A stretch of 64,000 bases of DNA from Pseudothauera lacus (GCF_003034845.1 NZ_PZKC01000011.1:62001-126000), one strand, 5' to 3'. Shown: positions 45,589-56,142, counted from the stretch's first letter. A program made the numbers and translations. Notes: a model not told the origin generated them from the letters alone.

Positions 45589-46469
45589 TGCGTGAAAAGA
45601 TGCCCATTTTTGCCGGCGGGCTGCTGCTCGCCATCGTCATCGCCTCGATGACGCTGTTTACCGTCGATCAGCGCCAGTACGCCATCGTCTTCCAGCTCGG
45701 TGAGGTGAAGCAGGTCATCGAGGAACCCGGCCTGAAGTTCAAGTGGCCGCTGATCCAGAACGTGCGCTTCTTCGATCGCCGCATCCTCACCATCGACACG
45801 CCTGAGCCCGAGCGCTTCATCACCGCCGAGAAGAAGAACGTGCTGGTCGACCACTTCGTCAAGTGGCGCATCGTCGATCCGCAGCTCTACTACGTCTCGG
45901 TGGCCGGCGACGAGGCGCGCGCGCGCATCCGCCTGCTGCAGACGGTGAACGCCGGCCTGCGCGAGGAGTTCGGCCGCCGCACCGTGCATGACGTGGTGTC
46001 CGGCGAACGCGACCGCATCATGGACCAGATGCGCGACCGCGCCGACCGCGACGCACGCACCATCGGCGTGCAGATCCTCGACGTGCGCCTGAAGCGCGTC
46101 GATCTGCCCGGCGAGGTTTCCGAGGCGGTCTATCGCCGCATGGAAGCGGAGCGTACGCGGGTTGCCAACGAGCTGCGTTCGCTCGGTGCCGCGGAAGCCG
46201 AACGCATCCGCGCCGATGCCGATCGCCAGCGTGAGGTCATCGTCGCCGAAGCCTACCGCGATGCCCAGCGCCTCAAGGGTGAGGGCGATGCCCGCGCCAC
46301 CTCGATCTATGCCGAGGCCTTCGGCAAGAACGCCGAGTTCTATTCCTTCTGGCGCAGCCTCGAAGCCTATCGTGCCAGCTTTGCCGACAAGAGCGACGTG
46401 ATGGTGGTCGATCCCAGTTCGGATTTCTTCAGGTACATGAAGGGTTCCGGCGGCGCCCGTCGCAACTGA
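45588..46469 (+). CDS. hflC: FtsH protease modulator HflC
   Basis: 293 residues. One N-terminal helix (about 6-22), then an SPFH domain with the family start V-D-Q-R-Q-Y-A-I-V-F-Q-L-G-E and R-R-I-L-T-I-D-T. It partners HflK. The start overlaps the hflK stop (TGATG). The operon continues to the DUF2065 gene 5 bp downstream. Confidence 0.96.
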   Translation: MREKMPIFAGGLLLAIVIASMTLFTVDQRQYAIVFQLGEVKQVIEEPGLKFKWPLIQNVRFFDRRILTIDTPEPERFITAEKKNVLVDHFVKWRIVDPQLYYVSVAGDEARARIRLLQTVNAGLREEFGRRTVHDVVSGERDRIMDQMRDRADRDARTIGVQILDVRLKRVDLPGEVSEAVYRRMEAERTRVANELRSLGAAEAERIRADADRQREVIVAEAYRDAQRLKGEGDARATSIYAEAFGKNAEFYSFWRSLEAYRASFADKSDVMVVDPSSDFFRYMKGSGGARRN

Positions 46470-46473
46470 GCGA

Positions 46474-46659
46474 ATGCTGACCTCCCTGTTGCTGGCCTTC
46501 GCACTGATGCTGGTGCTCGAAGGCATCCTGCCCTTCCTCGCGCCGGCCACCTGGCGCGAGACTTTTTTGCGCCTCGCCCGCCTCAACGACGGTCAGCTCC
46601 GCTTCATCGGACTGTCGTCGATGCTGCTGGGCCTGGTGCTGCTGATCCTCTTCATCTGA
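46474..46659 (+). CDS. DUF2065 family small membrane protein
   Basis: 61 residues with two hydrophobic helices (about 3-22 and 43-61) linked by a short basic turn containing P-F-L-A-P-x-x-W-R. The family is common after hflC in beta- and gammaproteobacteria (E. coli YjeT) and has no proven role. It lies between hflC and hisZ with gaps under 10 bp, so it is co-transcribed. Confidence 0.9.
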   Translation: MLTSLLLAFALMLVLEGILPFLAPATWRETFLRLARLNDGQLRFIGLSSMLLGLVLLILFI

Positions 46660-46667
46660 AACTTCCC

Positions 46668-47822
46668 ATGCGCTGGGTACTTCCCGATCACATCCAGGAT
46701 GCGCTGCCTGCCGAGGCCGAAAAGCTCGAAAGCCTGCGCCGCACCCTGCTCGACGCCTTCCGCGCGCACGGCTATCAGCTCGTCGCGCCGCCGCTGCTGG
46801 AGTTTCTCGACTCACTGACCACCGGCGCGGGGCAGGACCTCAAGCTGCGCACCTTCACCCTGGTCGACCAGCTCAGCGGTCGCAGCATGGGGGTGCGCGC
46901 CGACACCACCCCGCAGGTTGCCCGCATTGACGCCCACCTGCTCAACCGCAGCGGTGTGGCGCGGCTGTGCTACTGCGGCAGCGTGCTGCACACCCTGCCG
47001 TCGACCCTCACCGCGACCCGCGAGCCGCTCCAGCTTGGTGCCGAACTCTACGGCCATGCCGGCCTGGAGGCCGACATCGAGGTCATCCGCCTGCTTGCCG
47101 AGGTGCTGCGTCTGGCTCAGGTGCCGGCGAGCCGCATCGACATCGGCCACGTCGGCCTCTTCCATGCCCTTGCCGCCCGTGCGGGGATGGTGCCGGAGCG
47201 CGAGGAAGCGCTGTTCGATCTGCTGCAGGCCAAGGATGTGCCATCCTTGCGCGAGTTCGTCGCCGATGTGCCCGAGGACGTGCGCGCCGCGCTGCTCGCG
47301 CTGACCGAGTTGTACGGCGACGCCACGGTACTCGACGAGGCCGCGCGGCGGCTGCCGCAGCTGCCCGAGGTGGGCGCGGCGCTCGCCGATCTGCGCGCAC
47401 TGGCCGCCGCCCTCGGCGATCTGCCGGTGAGCTTCGATCTCGGCGATCTGCGCGGTTACCACTACCATAGCGGTGTGGTGTTCGCCGCCTACGGCAGCGC
47501 CTCGCCGGCGGCACTGGCGCTTGGTGGCCGTTACGACCGTGTCGGTCAGGCTTTCGGACGTGGCCGCCCGGCCACCGGTTTCAGCCTCGATCTGCGCGAA
47601 CTGGCCCTGCGCCTGCCCGATGCGCCCGCAGCCGGTGCCATCCTGGCGCCGCTGCAGGGCGACGGCGAGTTGGCCGGCGAGGTGGCCAGGCTGCGCGCAG
47701 CGGGCGAGATCGTCGTCAGCGCGCTGCCGGGGCATGAGGGAACATGGAGAGAAGCCGGCTGCGACCGGCAACTGATCAGGCGCGACGGCTGCTGGGCGGT
47801 CGAGGCGCTGCAGGGAGAGTGA
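46668..47822 (+). CDS. hisZ: ATP phosphoribosyltransferase regulatory subunit
   Basis: 384 residues. A HisS-like class II fold that has lost the anticodon domain and tRNA charging; it activates short-form HisG, the first step of histidine synthesis. [13 protein letters not shown] and the [12 protein letters not shown] segments identify the family. hisG is not in the window. It lies between hflC and purA as in many betaproteobacteria. Confidence 0.94.
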   Translation: MRWVLPDHIQDALPAEAEKLESLRRTLLDAFRAHGYQLVAPPLLEFLDSLTTGAGQDLKLRTFTLVDQLSGRSMGVRADTTPQVARIDAHLLNRSGVARLCYCGSVLHTLPSTLTATREPLQLGAELYGHAGLEADIEVIRLLAEVLRLAQVPASRIDIGHVGLFHALAARAGMVPEREEALFDLLQAKDVPSLREFVADVPEDVRAALLALTELYGDATVLDEAARRLPQLPEVGAALADLRALAAALGDLPVSFDLGDLRGYHYHSGVVFAAYGSASPAALALGGRYDRVGQAFGRGRPATGFSLDLRELALRLPDAPAAGAILAPLQGDGELAGEVARLRAAGEIVVSALPGHEGTWREAGCDRQLIRRDGCWAVEALQGE

Positions 47823-49139
<1,317 letters not shown>

Positions 49140-49212
49140 ATCCGGGTATTCCGCTGCCGGCCTGCGGGCCGGTGGCGCGCGCGCTGCGCAGGAAGCAGAC
49201 GGTGGAAAAGCA

Positions 49213-49237
49213 AAAGGCCGACACAAGGTCGGCCTTT
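49213..49237. terminator. Bidirectional terminator between purA and tRNA-Leu
   Basis: Stem AAAGGCCGAC/GTCGGCCTTT with a 5-nt loop has A/T tracts on both sides, so it can end purA (plus) and the tRNA (minus). Confidence 0.85.
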
Positions 49238-49246
49238 GCTTGAAAC

Positions 49247-49331
<85 letters not shown>

Positions 49332-49341
49332 AGGGAGTGGA

Positions 49342-49369
49342 ATTATAGCCGCGTTGGAGTGCTTGTCAA
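49342..49369 (-). promoter_or_regulatory. Consensus sigma-70 promoter of tRNA-Leu(CAG) copy 1
   Basis: Minus-strand TTGACA and TATAAT, both perfect, spaced 16 bp, about 10 bp upstream of the tRNA 5' end. The leader would be only a few bases. Confidence 0.9.
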
Positions 49370-49428
49370 ACCCCGCGTGCGCCGCCGCGCCTGAGCGCGT
49401 TGCCGTCCGGAAGGGCGGCGTGAACGAA

Positions 49429-49454
49429 AAAGGCCGGTCTTTCGACCGGCCTTT
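49429..49454 (-). terminator. Terminator of tRNA-Leu(CAG) copy 2
   Basis: Stem AAAGGCCGGTC/GACCGGCCTTT with a 4-nt loop, followed on the minus strand by a T tract, 10 bp after the tRNA 3' end. It separates the two tRNA transcripts. Confidence 0.85.
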
Positions 49455-49463
49455 CCCTGCAAC

Positions 49464-49548
<85 letters not shown>

Positions 49549-49559
49549 AAGAGTCGCGC

Positions 49560-49587
49560 ATTATAAGGACGTAAAGAAGAAAGTCAA
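49560..49587 (-). promoter_or_regulatory. Promoter of tRNA-Leu(CAG) copy 2, overlapping the rnr start
   Basis: Minus-strand TTGACT and perfect TATAAT spaced 16 bp. The -35 box ends on the A of the rnr ATG (49587), so the two genes are head-to-head with no separate space. Confidence 0.88.
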
Positions 49588-52103
49588 TGACTATGAAAGC
49601 CAAAAAAACACCGGCCAGGAAAGGCCCCCGAATTTCCGCGGTACGCCGCGCAGATCCCTTTTTCGAACGCGAATCGGCCAGCTACGAGCAGCCGCTGCCC
49701 AGCCGCGAGTACGTCGAGCAGACCCTCGCCGAGCAGGGCGTGCCGCTGGAGCTCGATGCGCTCGCTGCAGCGCTCGACATCCAGCCCCACGAGTTCGAGT
49801 TCTTCCACCGCCGCCTGCGTGCCATGGAGCGCGACGGCCAGGTAATGCGCAACCGGCGTGGCGCCTATCTGCTGCCCGACAAGGTCGACCTGATCCGCGG
49901 CAAGGTCCAGGGCCATCCGGATGGCTTCGGCTTCCTGGTGCGCGACGACGGCGGGGCGGACATCTTCCTCGGCCCCAAGGAGATGCGCGAACTGCTGCAC
50001 GGCGACCGTGCCATCGTGCGCATCGCCGGGCAGGACCGCCGCGGGCGCCCCGAGGGCAAGCTCGTCGAGGTGCTGGAGCGCGCCAACAGCCGCATCGTCG
50101 GGCGCGTCATCAACGAGCACGGCGTGACCATCGTGGTGCCGGAAAACCGCCGTCTGGCGCAGGACATCCTGATCGCCCCGGGTGGCAAGAGGCCGCAGCC
50201 CGGCCAGGTGGTGACGGTCGAACTGATCGAGCAGCCCACCAAGTTCGCCCAGCCGATCGGCAAGGTTGTCGAGGTGCTGGGCAACTACGCCGACCCGGGG
50301 ATGGAGATCGAGATCGCGCTGCGCAAGCACGATCTGCCCTTCGAGTTCTCCCCGGAAGCGAAGGGCGAAACCCGCAAGCTGCCACTCAAGGTGCGCAAGA
50401 AGGACAAGCTCGGGCGCGAGGACATCACCCACCTGCCGCTGGTCACCATCGACGGCGAGACCGCCAAGGACTTCGACGACGCGGTGTATTGCGAGCGCCA
50501 GGGCCGCGGCTTCCGCCTCATCGTCGCGATTGCCGACGTCTCGCACTATGTCGAGGCCGGCGGCGCGCTCGACCGCGATGCGCTGGAGCGCGGCAACTCG
50601 GTGTATTTCCCGCGCCGGGTGATCCCCATGCTGCCGGAGAAGCTCTCCAACGGGCTGTGTTCGCTGAACCCCGAGGTCGAGCGTCTGTGCATGGTGGCCG
50701 ACATGAGCATCTCCATGACCGGCGCCATCAAGGCCTACCGCTTCTATCCGGCGGTGATGTACTCGCATGCGCGGCTGACCTACAACAAGGTCGCCGCCGC
50801 GCTCTACGAGGGCGACGAGGGCATGCGCGCCGAGCTCGGTGCGCTGCTGCCCCACCTGGAGAACCTCGACAAGCTCTTCCGCGTGCTGCTGAAAGCGCGC
50901 GCCAAGCGCGGTGCGATCGACTTCGAGACCACCGAGACGCGGATGATCTTCGACGACAACGGCAAGATCGCGCAGATCGTCCCCGAGGTGCGCAACGACG
51001 CCCACCGCCTGATCGAGGAATGCATGCTGGCGGCCAACGTGTGCGCCTCGGACTTCCTTCAGCAGCGCAAGCACCCCGCGCTCTATCGTGTGCATGAAGG
51101 CCCCACGCCGGAGAAGCTGGAGAAGCTGCGCAGCTTCCTCGCCGAGTTCGGCTTCGACCTGCCCGGTGGCGACGATCCGCACGCCAGCGACTACGCCCGC
51201 CTGCTCGACAAGCTCAAGGGCCGTCCCGATGTGCAGCTGCTGCAGACGGTGATGCTGCGCTCGCTGCGCCAGGCGGTGTACAGCCCGGACAACGTCGGTC
51301 ACTTCGGCCTCGCCTACGAGTCCTACACCCACTTCACCTCGCCCATCCGGCGCTACCCCGACCTGCTGGTGCATCGCGCGATCAAGGCGGTGCTGGCAGG
51401 CGAGCAGTACCGCCCGGGCGACTGGGACGCCATTGGCAGCCAGTGCTCGACCACCGAGCGGCGCGCCGACGACGCCACGCGCGACGTCGTCTCCTGGTTG
51501 AAGTGCTACTTCATGCAGGACAAGGTCGGCGAGGAATTCTCCGGCTGCGTCTCCTCGGTGGTACCCTTCGGCCTCTTCGTTGCCCTGGACGATATCTTCA
51601 TCGAAGGTCTGGTGCACATCTCCGACCTCGGCAGCGACTACTTCCACTTCGACGAAGCGCGCCACGAGCTGGTGGGCGAGCGCAGCAACGCGCGTTACCG
51701 CCTCTCCGACCGCGTGCGCGTACAGGTGGTGAGGGTCGATATGGAAACCAACAAGATCGACTTCCGCCTCGTCGAAGGCCCCGAGCGGGTCACCGAACGC
51801 AGCGGCAAGACCGCCAGCGACCGCGCCGCCAGGGCCGCACGCGCGCCGGCGGCGGAGCAGGGCAGCGACCGCGCTGCGCGTGGCCGTGGCGTACGCAGCG
51901 TGGCACAGGCCGAGGTTCAGGCCAAGGCAGCGCCTGCGCCGCGCAAGAAGAAGGCGCCGGCCGGCGCTGCAAAGGCTGCCACCGGCACCCAGCGCAAGGC
52001 CGGCAGCAAGACGACAACCAAGGCCGCAGGCCGGGGCAAGGCGGCAAAGTCCGCCAAGGCGCCCGGCGCTGCGACCGCAAGGAAAGGCAGAAAACGTGGC
52101 TAA
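49587..52103 (+). CDS. rnr: Ribonuclease R
   Basis: 838 residues. 3'-5' exoribonuclease that degrades structured RNA. Domains in order: N-terminal helix-turn-helix (RNase II N), two cold-shock domains, RNB catalytic domain with the Asp cluster in G-E-T-A-K-D-F-D-D-A-V, an S1 domain near residues 640-730 and a long Lys/Ala-rich tail that binds RNA. ATG 49587 follows AGAAGAAAG. No separate upstream promoter region exists because the tRNA promoter occupies it. It overlaps rlmB by 8 bp. Confidence 0.96.
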   Translation: MTMKAKKTPARKGPRISAVRRADPFFERESASYEQPLPSREYVEQTLAEQGVPLELDALAAALDIQPHEFEFFHRRLRAMERDGQVMRNRRGAYLLPDKVDLIRGKVQGHPDGFGFLVRDDGGADIFLGPKEMRELLHGDRAIVRIAGQDRRGRPEGKLVEVLERANSRIVGRVINEHGVTIVVPENRRLAQDILIAPGGKRPQPGQVVTVELIEQPTKFAQPIGKVVEVLGNYADPGMEIEIALRKHDLPFEFSPEAKGETRKLPLKVRKKDKLGREDITHLPLVTIDGETAKDFDDAVYCERQGRGFRLIVAIADVSHYVEAGGALDRDALERGNSVYFPRRVIPMLPEKLSNGLCSLNPEVERLCMVADMSISMTGAIKAYRFYPAVMYSHARLTYNKVAAALYEGDEGMRAELGALLPHLENLDKLFRVLLKARAKRGAIDFETTETRMIFDDNGKIAQIVPEVRNDAHRLIEECMLAANVCASDFLQQRKHPALYRVHEGPTPEKLEKLRSFLAEFGFDLPGGDDPHASDYARLLDKLKGRPDVQLLQTVMLRSLRQAVYSPDNVGHFGLAYESYTHFTSPIRRYPDLLVHRAIKAVLAGEQYRPGDWDAIGSQCSTTERRADDATRDVVSWLKCYFMQDKVGEEFSGCVSSVVPFGLFVALDDIFIEGLVHISDLGSDYFHFDEARHELVGERSNARYRLSDRVRVQVVRVDMETNKIDFRLVEGPERVTERSGKTASDRAARAARAPAAEQGSDRAARGRGVRSVAQAEVQAKAAPAPRKKKAPAGAAKAATGTQRKAGSKTTTKAAGRGKAAKSAKAPGAATARKGRKRG

Positions 52104-52911
52104 ACCCCCCTCCCGTGCGCCGCGCGCAGCGCGCGCTGACAGCGCCTCTGCACCGGCACCCGCAAGCGAAGGGCGTGCGGACAGCAAGCTGATCTACGGC
52201 TTCCACGCCGTCATGGCGCGCCTGCGGCGCGACCCCGAGGCCATCTTCGAACTCTACGCCTCGGCCCAGCGCCAGGACGTGCGGGCGCGTGAAGCGCTGA
52301 AGCTGGCCGAGGCCGCCCAGGTGCGCGTCATCCAGGTCGACTCCGACCGTCTCGACGGCATGGTCGGCACGCGCCGCCACCAGGGCGTGGTGGCCCGCGT
52401 GGATGCGCGTCGGCGCGAACTCAAGCTCGCCGACGTGCTCGACAGCCTGGACGAGAACGCCCTGATCCTGGTGCTCGACGGCGTGCAGGACCCGCACAAT
52501 CTCGGCGCCTGCCTGCGCGTCGCCGATGCCGCCGGTGCGCATGCGGTGGTCGCACCGAAGGACCGCGCGGTCGGCCTCAACGCCACTGCGGTGAAGGTGG
52601 CCAGCGGCGCCGCCGATACCGTTCCCTACATCACCGTCACCAACCTGGCGCGCGCGCTGCGCGAGATGCAGGAAGCCGGCATCTGGGTGGTCGGTGCTGC
52701 CGGCGAGGCGGAGAAGACCCTCCACCAGATCGACCAGAAAGGCCCGGTGGCCTGGGTGCTCGGTGCCGAAGGCGACGGCCTGCGCCGCCTCACCCGCGAC
52801 ACCTGCGACGAACTGGCGAAGATCCCGATGTACGGCAGCGTCGAGAGCCTCAACGTCTCGGTGGCCAGCGGCATCTGCCTGTTCGAGGCTCGCCGCCAGC
52901 GCGAAATCTGA
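52096..52911 (+). CDS. rlmB: 23S rRNA (guanosine-2'-O-)-methyltransferase RlmB
   Basis: 271 residues. SPOUT-fold enzyme that methylates the 2'-O of G2251. N-terminal substrate domain (IYGFHAVMARL), then the SpoU motifs LDGVQDPHNLGACLR, V-L-G-A-E-G-D-G-L-R-R and IPMYGSVESLNVSVA that form the trefoil knot. Start GTG at 52096 inside the rnr end was chosen to retain the N-terminal domain; the first 30 residues are Ala/Arg/Pro-rich and longer than in E. coli. rnr-rlmB is the usual pair. Confidence 0.94.
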   Translation: MAKPPSRAPRAARADSASAPAPASEGRADSKLIYGFHAVMARLRRDPEAIFELYASAQRQDVRAREALKLAEAAQVRVIQVDSDRLDGMVGTRRHQGVVARVDARRRELKLADVLDSLDENALILVLDGVQDPHNLGACLRVADAAGAHAVVAPKDRAVGLNATAVKVASGAADTVPYITVTNLARALREMQEAGIWVVGAAGEAEKTLHQIDQKGPVAWVLGAEGDGLRRLTRDTCDELAKIPMYGSVESLNVSVASGICLFEARRQREI

Positions 52912-53027
52912 GGCTTCCTGAATTTGGGGCGGTCACAGAAGTTTACGCCTGCTGGCCCTGGCTTCCCAAGCTGGTGAGGTGAGAGGGGATTACACTCGGC
53001 TTTTCCTTTCTGCGGCGGAGTCACACC

Positions 53028-53792
53028 ATGAGCTTTGGCAATCTGATTGGGCAGATCCTGCAACAGGGCATGAGCGCCAAGGGCGGTGATCGCTTGCAGC
53101 ACAGCCTCGGGGCGCAGGGCCTGGGTGACTTGCTCGGCAGCGTTCTCGGCGGTGCCGGTGGCAGCTCTCCAGCCGGTGCGTCCGGCGGCCTGGGCGGCCT
53201 GCTGGGTGCGGCCCTGGGCGGTGGAAGGGGCAGCGGTGGCGCTGCCGATCTTATCGGTGCCATGCTTGGCGGCGCACGCGCGCCCGCTAGCGGGGGGCAG
53301 TCGGGCTCGGGAGGGATGGCCGTGCTGGCCGCGCTGGCAATGGCGGCCTTTAAGAACTGGACTGCTCAGGGCGGCGCACTCGCCGGTTTTGCGGGTGGAG
53401 AACCGGAGGCTCGGGCGGCGATTGCCGAATTGACCGCGCCCGATACAGAGCGGCTGGTGCTGCGTGCCATGCTTTGTGCGGCGAAGGCGGACGGCGTCGT
53501 TGACGAAGAGGAGATCGAGCGCATAGTCGGCAAGATCAGTGGCGATGGTGTCAGCGCCGAGGAGCGTCAGTACCTGGTGGATGAACTGCACCGCCCGCTT
53601 GATCTGCCGGGCTTGATCAGGGATGTGCCGAATGCTGCAGTTGCGGCGCAAGTCTATGGCGCTTCGCTGTTGGCCATTGACCTCGATACCGCGGCGGAGC
53701 GTGATTACATGCGCAGATTGGCCGCCGGTTTGCGGCTTGATGCCGACGCGGTTGCTCGCCTGCACCAGCTGACCGGGGCGCCGTTGCCCTGA
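53028..53792 (+). CDS. DUF533 family protein with TerB-like domain
   Basis: 254 residues. The N-terminal half is Gly/Ala-rich and low in complexity (about 25-110), with several short GG-L-x-G repeats; the C-terminal half (about 130-250) is a TerB-like helical domain with A-x-A-D-G-x-V-D-x-x-E. E. coli YebE is the best-known relative and is induced by envelope stress. It stands alone after a 116-bp gap, followed by an NhaR-like gene on the other strand. Role unknown. Confidence 0.82.
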   Translation: MSFGNLIGQILQQGMSAKGGDRLQHSLGAQGLGDLLGSVLGGAGGSSPAGASGGLGGLLGAALGGGRGSGGAADLIGAMLGGARAPASGGQSGSGGMAVLAALAMAAFKNWTAQGGALAGFAGGEPEARAAIAELTAPDTERLVLRAMLCAAKADGVVDEEEIERIVGKISGDGVSAEERQYLVDELHRPLDLPGLIRDVPNAAVAAQVYGASLLAIDLDTAAERDYMRRLAAGLRLDADAVARLHQLTGAPLP

Positions 53793-53822
53793 GCGCCGGT
53801 TTGGGCGACGATCCCGCCTTGT

Positions 53823-54743
53823 TCATGCTGCGCCGTCGGCCTTGAGCAGCATTGTGGCGGTGCGTCGAATCTCCTGCATGGCAGGGTGTTTCAACAGGCG
53901 TTCTGTAGTGAGCAGGTAGACCTCTGCCAGGACTGTCTCCAGCTCGCCGACGCGGCATACGCCATACTGCCGCTCGATGTCAGCGGCAATCTTCGTCGGG
54001 GCCACGAAGAATCCCGCCCCGGAACTGCCAAAGGCCTTCAACAGAGCGAGGTCGTCGAACTCTGCGACGACCTGTGGTTCGATCCCCCGCGTTGACAGCC
54101 ACTGCTGCAGCGCCGGGCGGAAAGCGACGTCCTCGCCGGGCATCAGGAAGGGGGCGCCGTCGAGCAGCGCGGGGAAGGCCCGCGGCTGCCGTTCGAGCAG
54201 GGCGGGGGCGGCGAACACCGTCAGCGGGCTGCGGCCGAGCAGGTGGCTGTATGCGCGCACGCTGATCCCGGGCGGCAGCGGGCGGTCGGCCAGCACTGCG
54301 GCAACGCGGTGCATGCCCAGTTCGCCGACCAGCTGTGGCAGGCGGCCTTCGGTGCAGGTCAGGCGCACCGGCGGGTCCATCCGCAGCATGGTGCGCAGCA
54401 GGCCGGCGGCAATGCTCTTGGGCAGGGAGTCGGCGATGCCGATGGTGATGCGCGGGCGCAAATGCAGCCCGGCGTCGTCGAGGGCGGCGAGCGCTTCGTC
54501 GCCAAGCGCGAAGATGCGGTCGGCGTAGTCAAGCAGGCTGCGCCCCGCTTCGGTGAGGGCGCGCTGGCGCCCCTGGCGCTGGAACAGCGCAACGCCGAGA
54601 CTGTGTTCGAACTGTGTCAGTTGTCCGCTCACCGCGTGCGGGGTGAGGTGCAGCCGCTCGCTTGCACGGGCGATGCTGCCGCAACGTGCAACCATCCAGA
54701 AGTAGCGCAGGTGCTTGTAGTTGAGCGTCCGTGACATGGCCAT
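53823..54743 (-). CDS. LysR-family regulator, NhaR-like (copy 2)
   Basis: 306 residues. Helix-turn-helix with KHLRYFW, LTPHAVSGQLTQFE, LFQRQGR, and a substrate domain with the V-A-E-F-D-D-L-A-L-L-K-A-F-G motif, so it is a paralogue of the regulator at 25.5 kb. No nhaA or other transporter is adjacent. Two start codons (54743 and 54737) lack a clear ribosome site. It diverges from the TerB-like gene with a 118-bp gap that could hold its operator. Confidence 0.8.
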   Translation of the reverse strand: MAMSRTLNYKHLRYFWMVARCGSIARASERLHLTPHAVSGQLTQFEHSLGVALFQRQGRQRALTEAGRSLLDYADRIFALGDEALAALDDAGLHLRPRITIGIADSLPKSIAAGLLRTMLRMDPPVRLTCTEGRLPQLVGELGMHRVAAVLADRPLPPGISVRAYSHLLGRSPLTVFAAPALLERQPRAFPALLDGAPFLMPGEDVAFRPALQQWLSTRGIEPQVVAEFDDLALLKAFGSSGAGFFVAPTKIAADIERQYGVCRVGELETVLAEVYLLTTERLLKHPAMQEIRRTATMLLKADGAA

Positions 54744-54861
54744 TAAGTCGAAAAAATCGATCTATTTGCGAATTAAAAACGATCCGTTCGATGAAACGCA
54801 AGCGCCTTCGCGGCGCCCAAGGCAGTACAGGCTCCCACAACACAGTCCAGGAGGTGTGACC

Positions 54862-55305
54862 ATGCGTTCCTATGCCAACGACCCCGCCCGCGCTGCGGCC
54901 CGTGTCATCGCCATGGCCATGCTGGCCGACGGTGCGCCTGACCGCGCGGAGATCGACTTCGTGCTCAGGCGCGGCGAAGCGGCGCGCTTCGGCGTCGATG
55001 CCGAGCTCTTCGAGGAGGTCATGCAGGCGTTCTGTGAAGACATGGCGCAGAGCGTGGCGTGGTTCGATGGGGTGCGCGGGGACTTCCCCGCGGAGTTCAT
55101 CGACGCGCTCATCGACGAAGCCGGTGACGACCAGCATGAGCTGCTCGGCGTGCTGCTGCGTCTGGTGGCCGCCGACGGTCACATCAGCGAGGGCGAGGAA
55201 CGCCTGCTGCTGAGGGCGCAGCGCAAGTGGGGGCGGGCCGGGCAGTGGCCGGTGCGCCTGCGCGAAAGGGCCGACGGGCTGCGGCCGAGGGCGCTTTCCT
55301 GTTAA
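54862..55305 (+). CDS. TerB-family protein
   Basis: 147 residues, all helical, with two TerB-like acidic repeats (M-L-A-D-G-A-P-D-R-A-E-I and V-A-A-D-G-H-I-S-E-G-E-E) that resemble metal-binding loops. TerB proteins occur in tellurite-resistance and stress loci, but no other ter gene is near. ATG at 54862 follows an excellent AGGAGGTG. Divergent from the NhaR-like copy 2, which may regulate it; this is inference. Confidence 0.8.
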   Translation: MRSYANDPARAAARVIAMAMLADGAPDRAEIDFVLRRGEAARFGVDAELFEEVMQAFCEDMAQSVAWFDGVRGDFPAEFIDALIDEAGDDQHELLGVLLRLVAADGHISEGEERLLLRAQRKWGRAGQWPVRLRERADGLRPRALSC

Positions 55306-55444
55306 CCCGGCAATGAAATAGTCACTACCGTTCGCCCTGAACCTGTCGAAGGGCACTTGATGGCAGTGCCTTCGAACGGGCTTCGACAGGCCTGTCCTGA
55401 GCGCAGCCGAAAGGCTCAGCCCGAACGGTATTTGATTGCCGGGT
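55305..55444. repeat. Palindromic intergenic repeat with nested inverted repeats
   Basis: The core (55326-55430) begins TACCGTTCGCCCTGAACC and ends with its imperfect inverse CTCAGCCCGAACGGTA, with CCTGTCGAAGGG/CTTCGACAGG inverted repeats inside. It belongs to the CGTTCGCCCTGAGCCTGTCGAAGG type of intergenic element widespread in proteobacteria. An outer inverted repeat, ACCCGGCAAT (55305-55314) and ATTGCCGGGT (55435-55444), encloses it, and AAATAGTC is directly repeated at both sides (55316-55323 and 55445-55452). No transposase is encoded. Confidence 0.85.
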
Positions 55445-55511
55445 AAATAGTCTGGCTGCCGCAGCATGCAGCCGCGGCTTGCAGTTTCCACCGAGTGCGG
55501 AGGGCATGACC

Positions 55512-56003
55512 ATGAGCAGGACGACAGGCACTGCAGATCTTCCGCCGCAATCCGGCGATGCGCACGAGAGTCATCTCGATCCGGAGCACCGCGACCCCAT
55601 CCTTGCCGGGATGAACCGCATCATCCGCCACGGCATCCGCGTGCTGGCGGGGATGATGGTGCTGGTGATCCTGTGGTGCATTGCCGATGTGGTGCTGGTG
55701 CTGTACGAGAAGCTGTCCACGCCGCCGCTGTTCCTGCTCGAACTCAACGACATCTTCGTCGTGTTCGCGGCGTTTCTGGCGGTGCTGATCGCCATCGAGA
55801 TCTTCGCCAACATCGCCCTCTATCTGCGCGACGACGTCATCCACGTAAAGCTCGTGGTGGCCACCGCGCTGATGGCGATCGCGCGCAAGGTCATCGTCCT
55901 CGATCTCGGCGCCATCGAGGCGGAGTATCTGTTCGGCATCGGTCTGGTGGTCATCGCCCTCGGTGTCACCTACTGGCTGGTTGCCAATCAGGCGAGGACC
56001 TGA
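55512..56003 (+). CDS. PsiE-like phosphate-starvation-inducible membrane protein
   Basis: 163 residues with four hydrophobic helices and the PsiE-family pattern of an acidic N-terminus, I-F-A-N-I-A-L-Y-L-R-D-D-V-I-H-V near helix 3 and A-I-A-R-K-V-I-V-L-D-L before helix 4. PsiE is induced on phosphate limitation in E. coli; its function is not known. ATG 55512 was chosen because GGAGGG is at the correct distance; ATG 55506 is too close. Confidence 0.8.
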   Translation: MSRTTGTADLPPQSGDAHESHLDPEHRDPILAGMNRIIRHGIRVLAGMMVLVILWCIADVVLVLYEKLSTPPLFLLELNDIFVVFAAFLAVLIAIEIFANIALYLRDDVIHVKLVVATALMAIARKVIVLDLGAIEAEYLFGIGLVVIALGVTYWLVANQART

Positions 56004-56061
56004 GGGCCTCCTGATCATTAACCACGTCAAGCTCATGGTTTCGTCATTCATCCATCGCCGG

Positions 56062-56067
56062 TAGACT
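56062..56067 (+). promoter_or_regulatory. Possible -10 box of the acyl-CoA module
   Basis: TAGACT 75 bp upstream of the first crotonase gene, in a 139-bp gap. No clear -35 box. Weak. Confidence 0.25.
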
Positions 56068-56142
56068 GCCTTCAGGGTGTCCCGCGGCCGCGGCTTCTCG
56101 CGCGTCCCGCGGGGCGCCATTTCCACTGCGCACGGAGGCAGC

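Noticed and set aside
55305-55444. An insertion sequence at the palindromic repeat
   Set aside because: It is about 140 bp with no transposase frame; a non-autonomous repeat is the better description.
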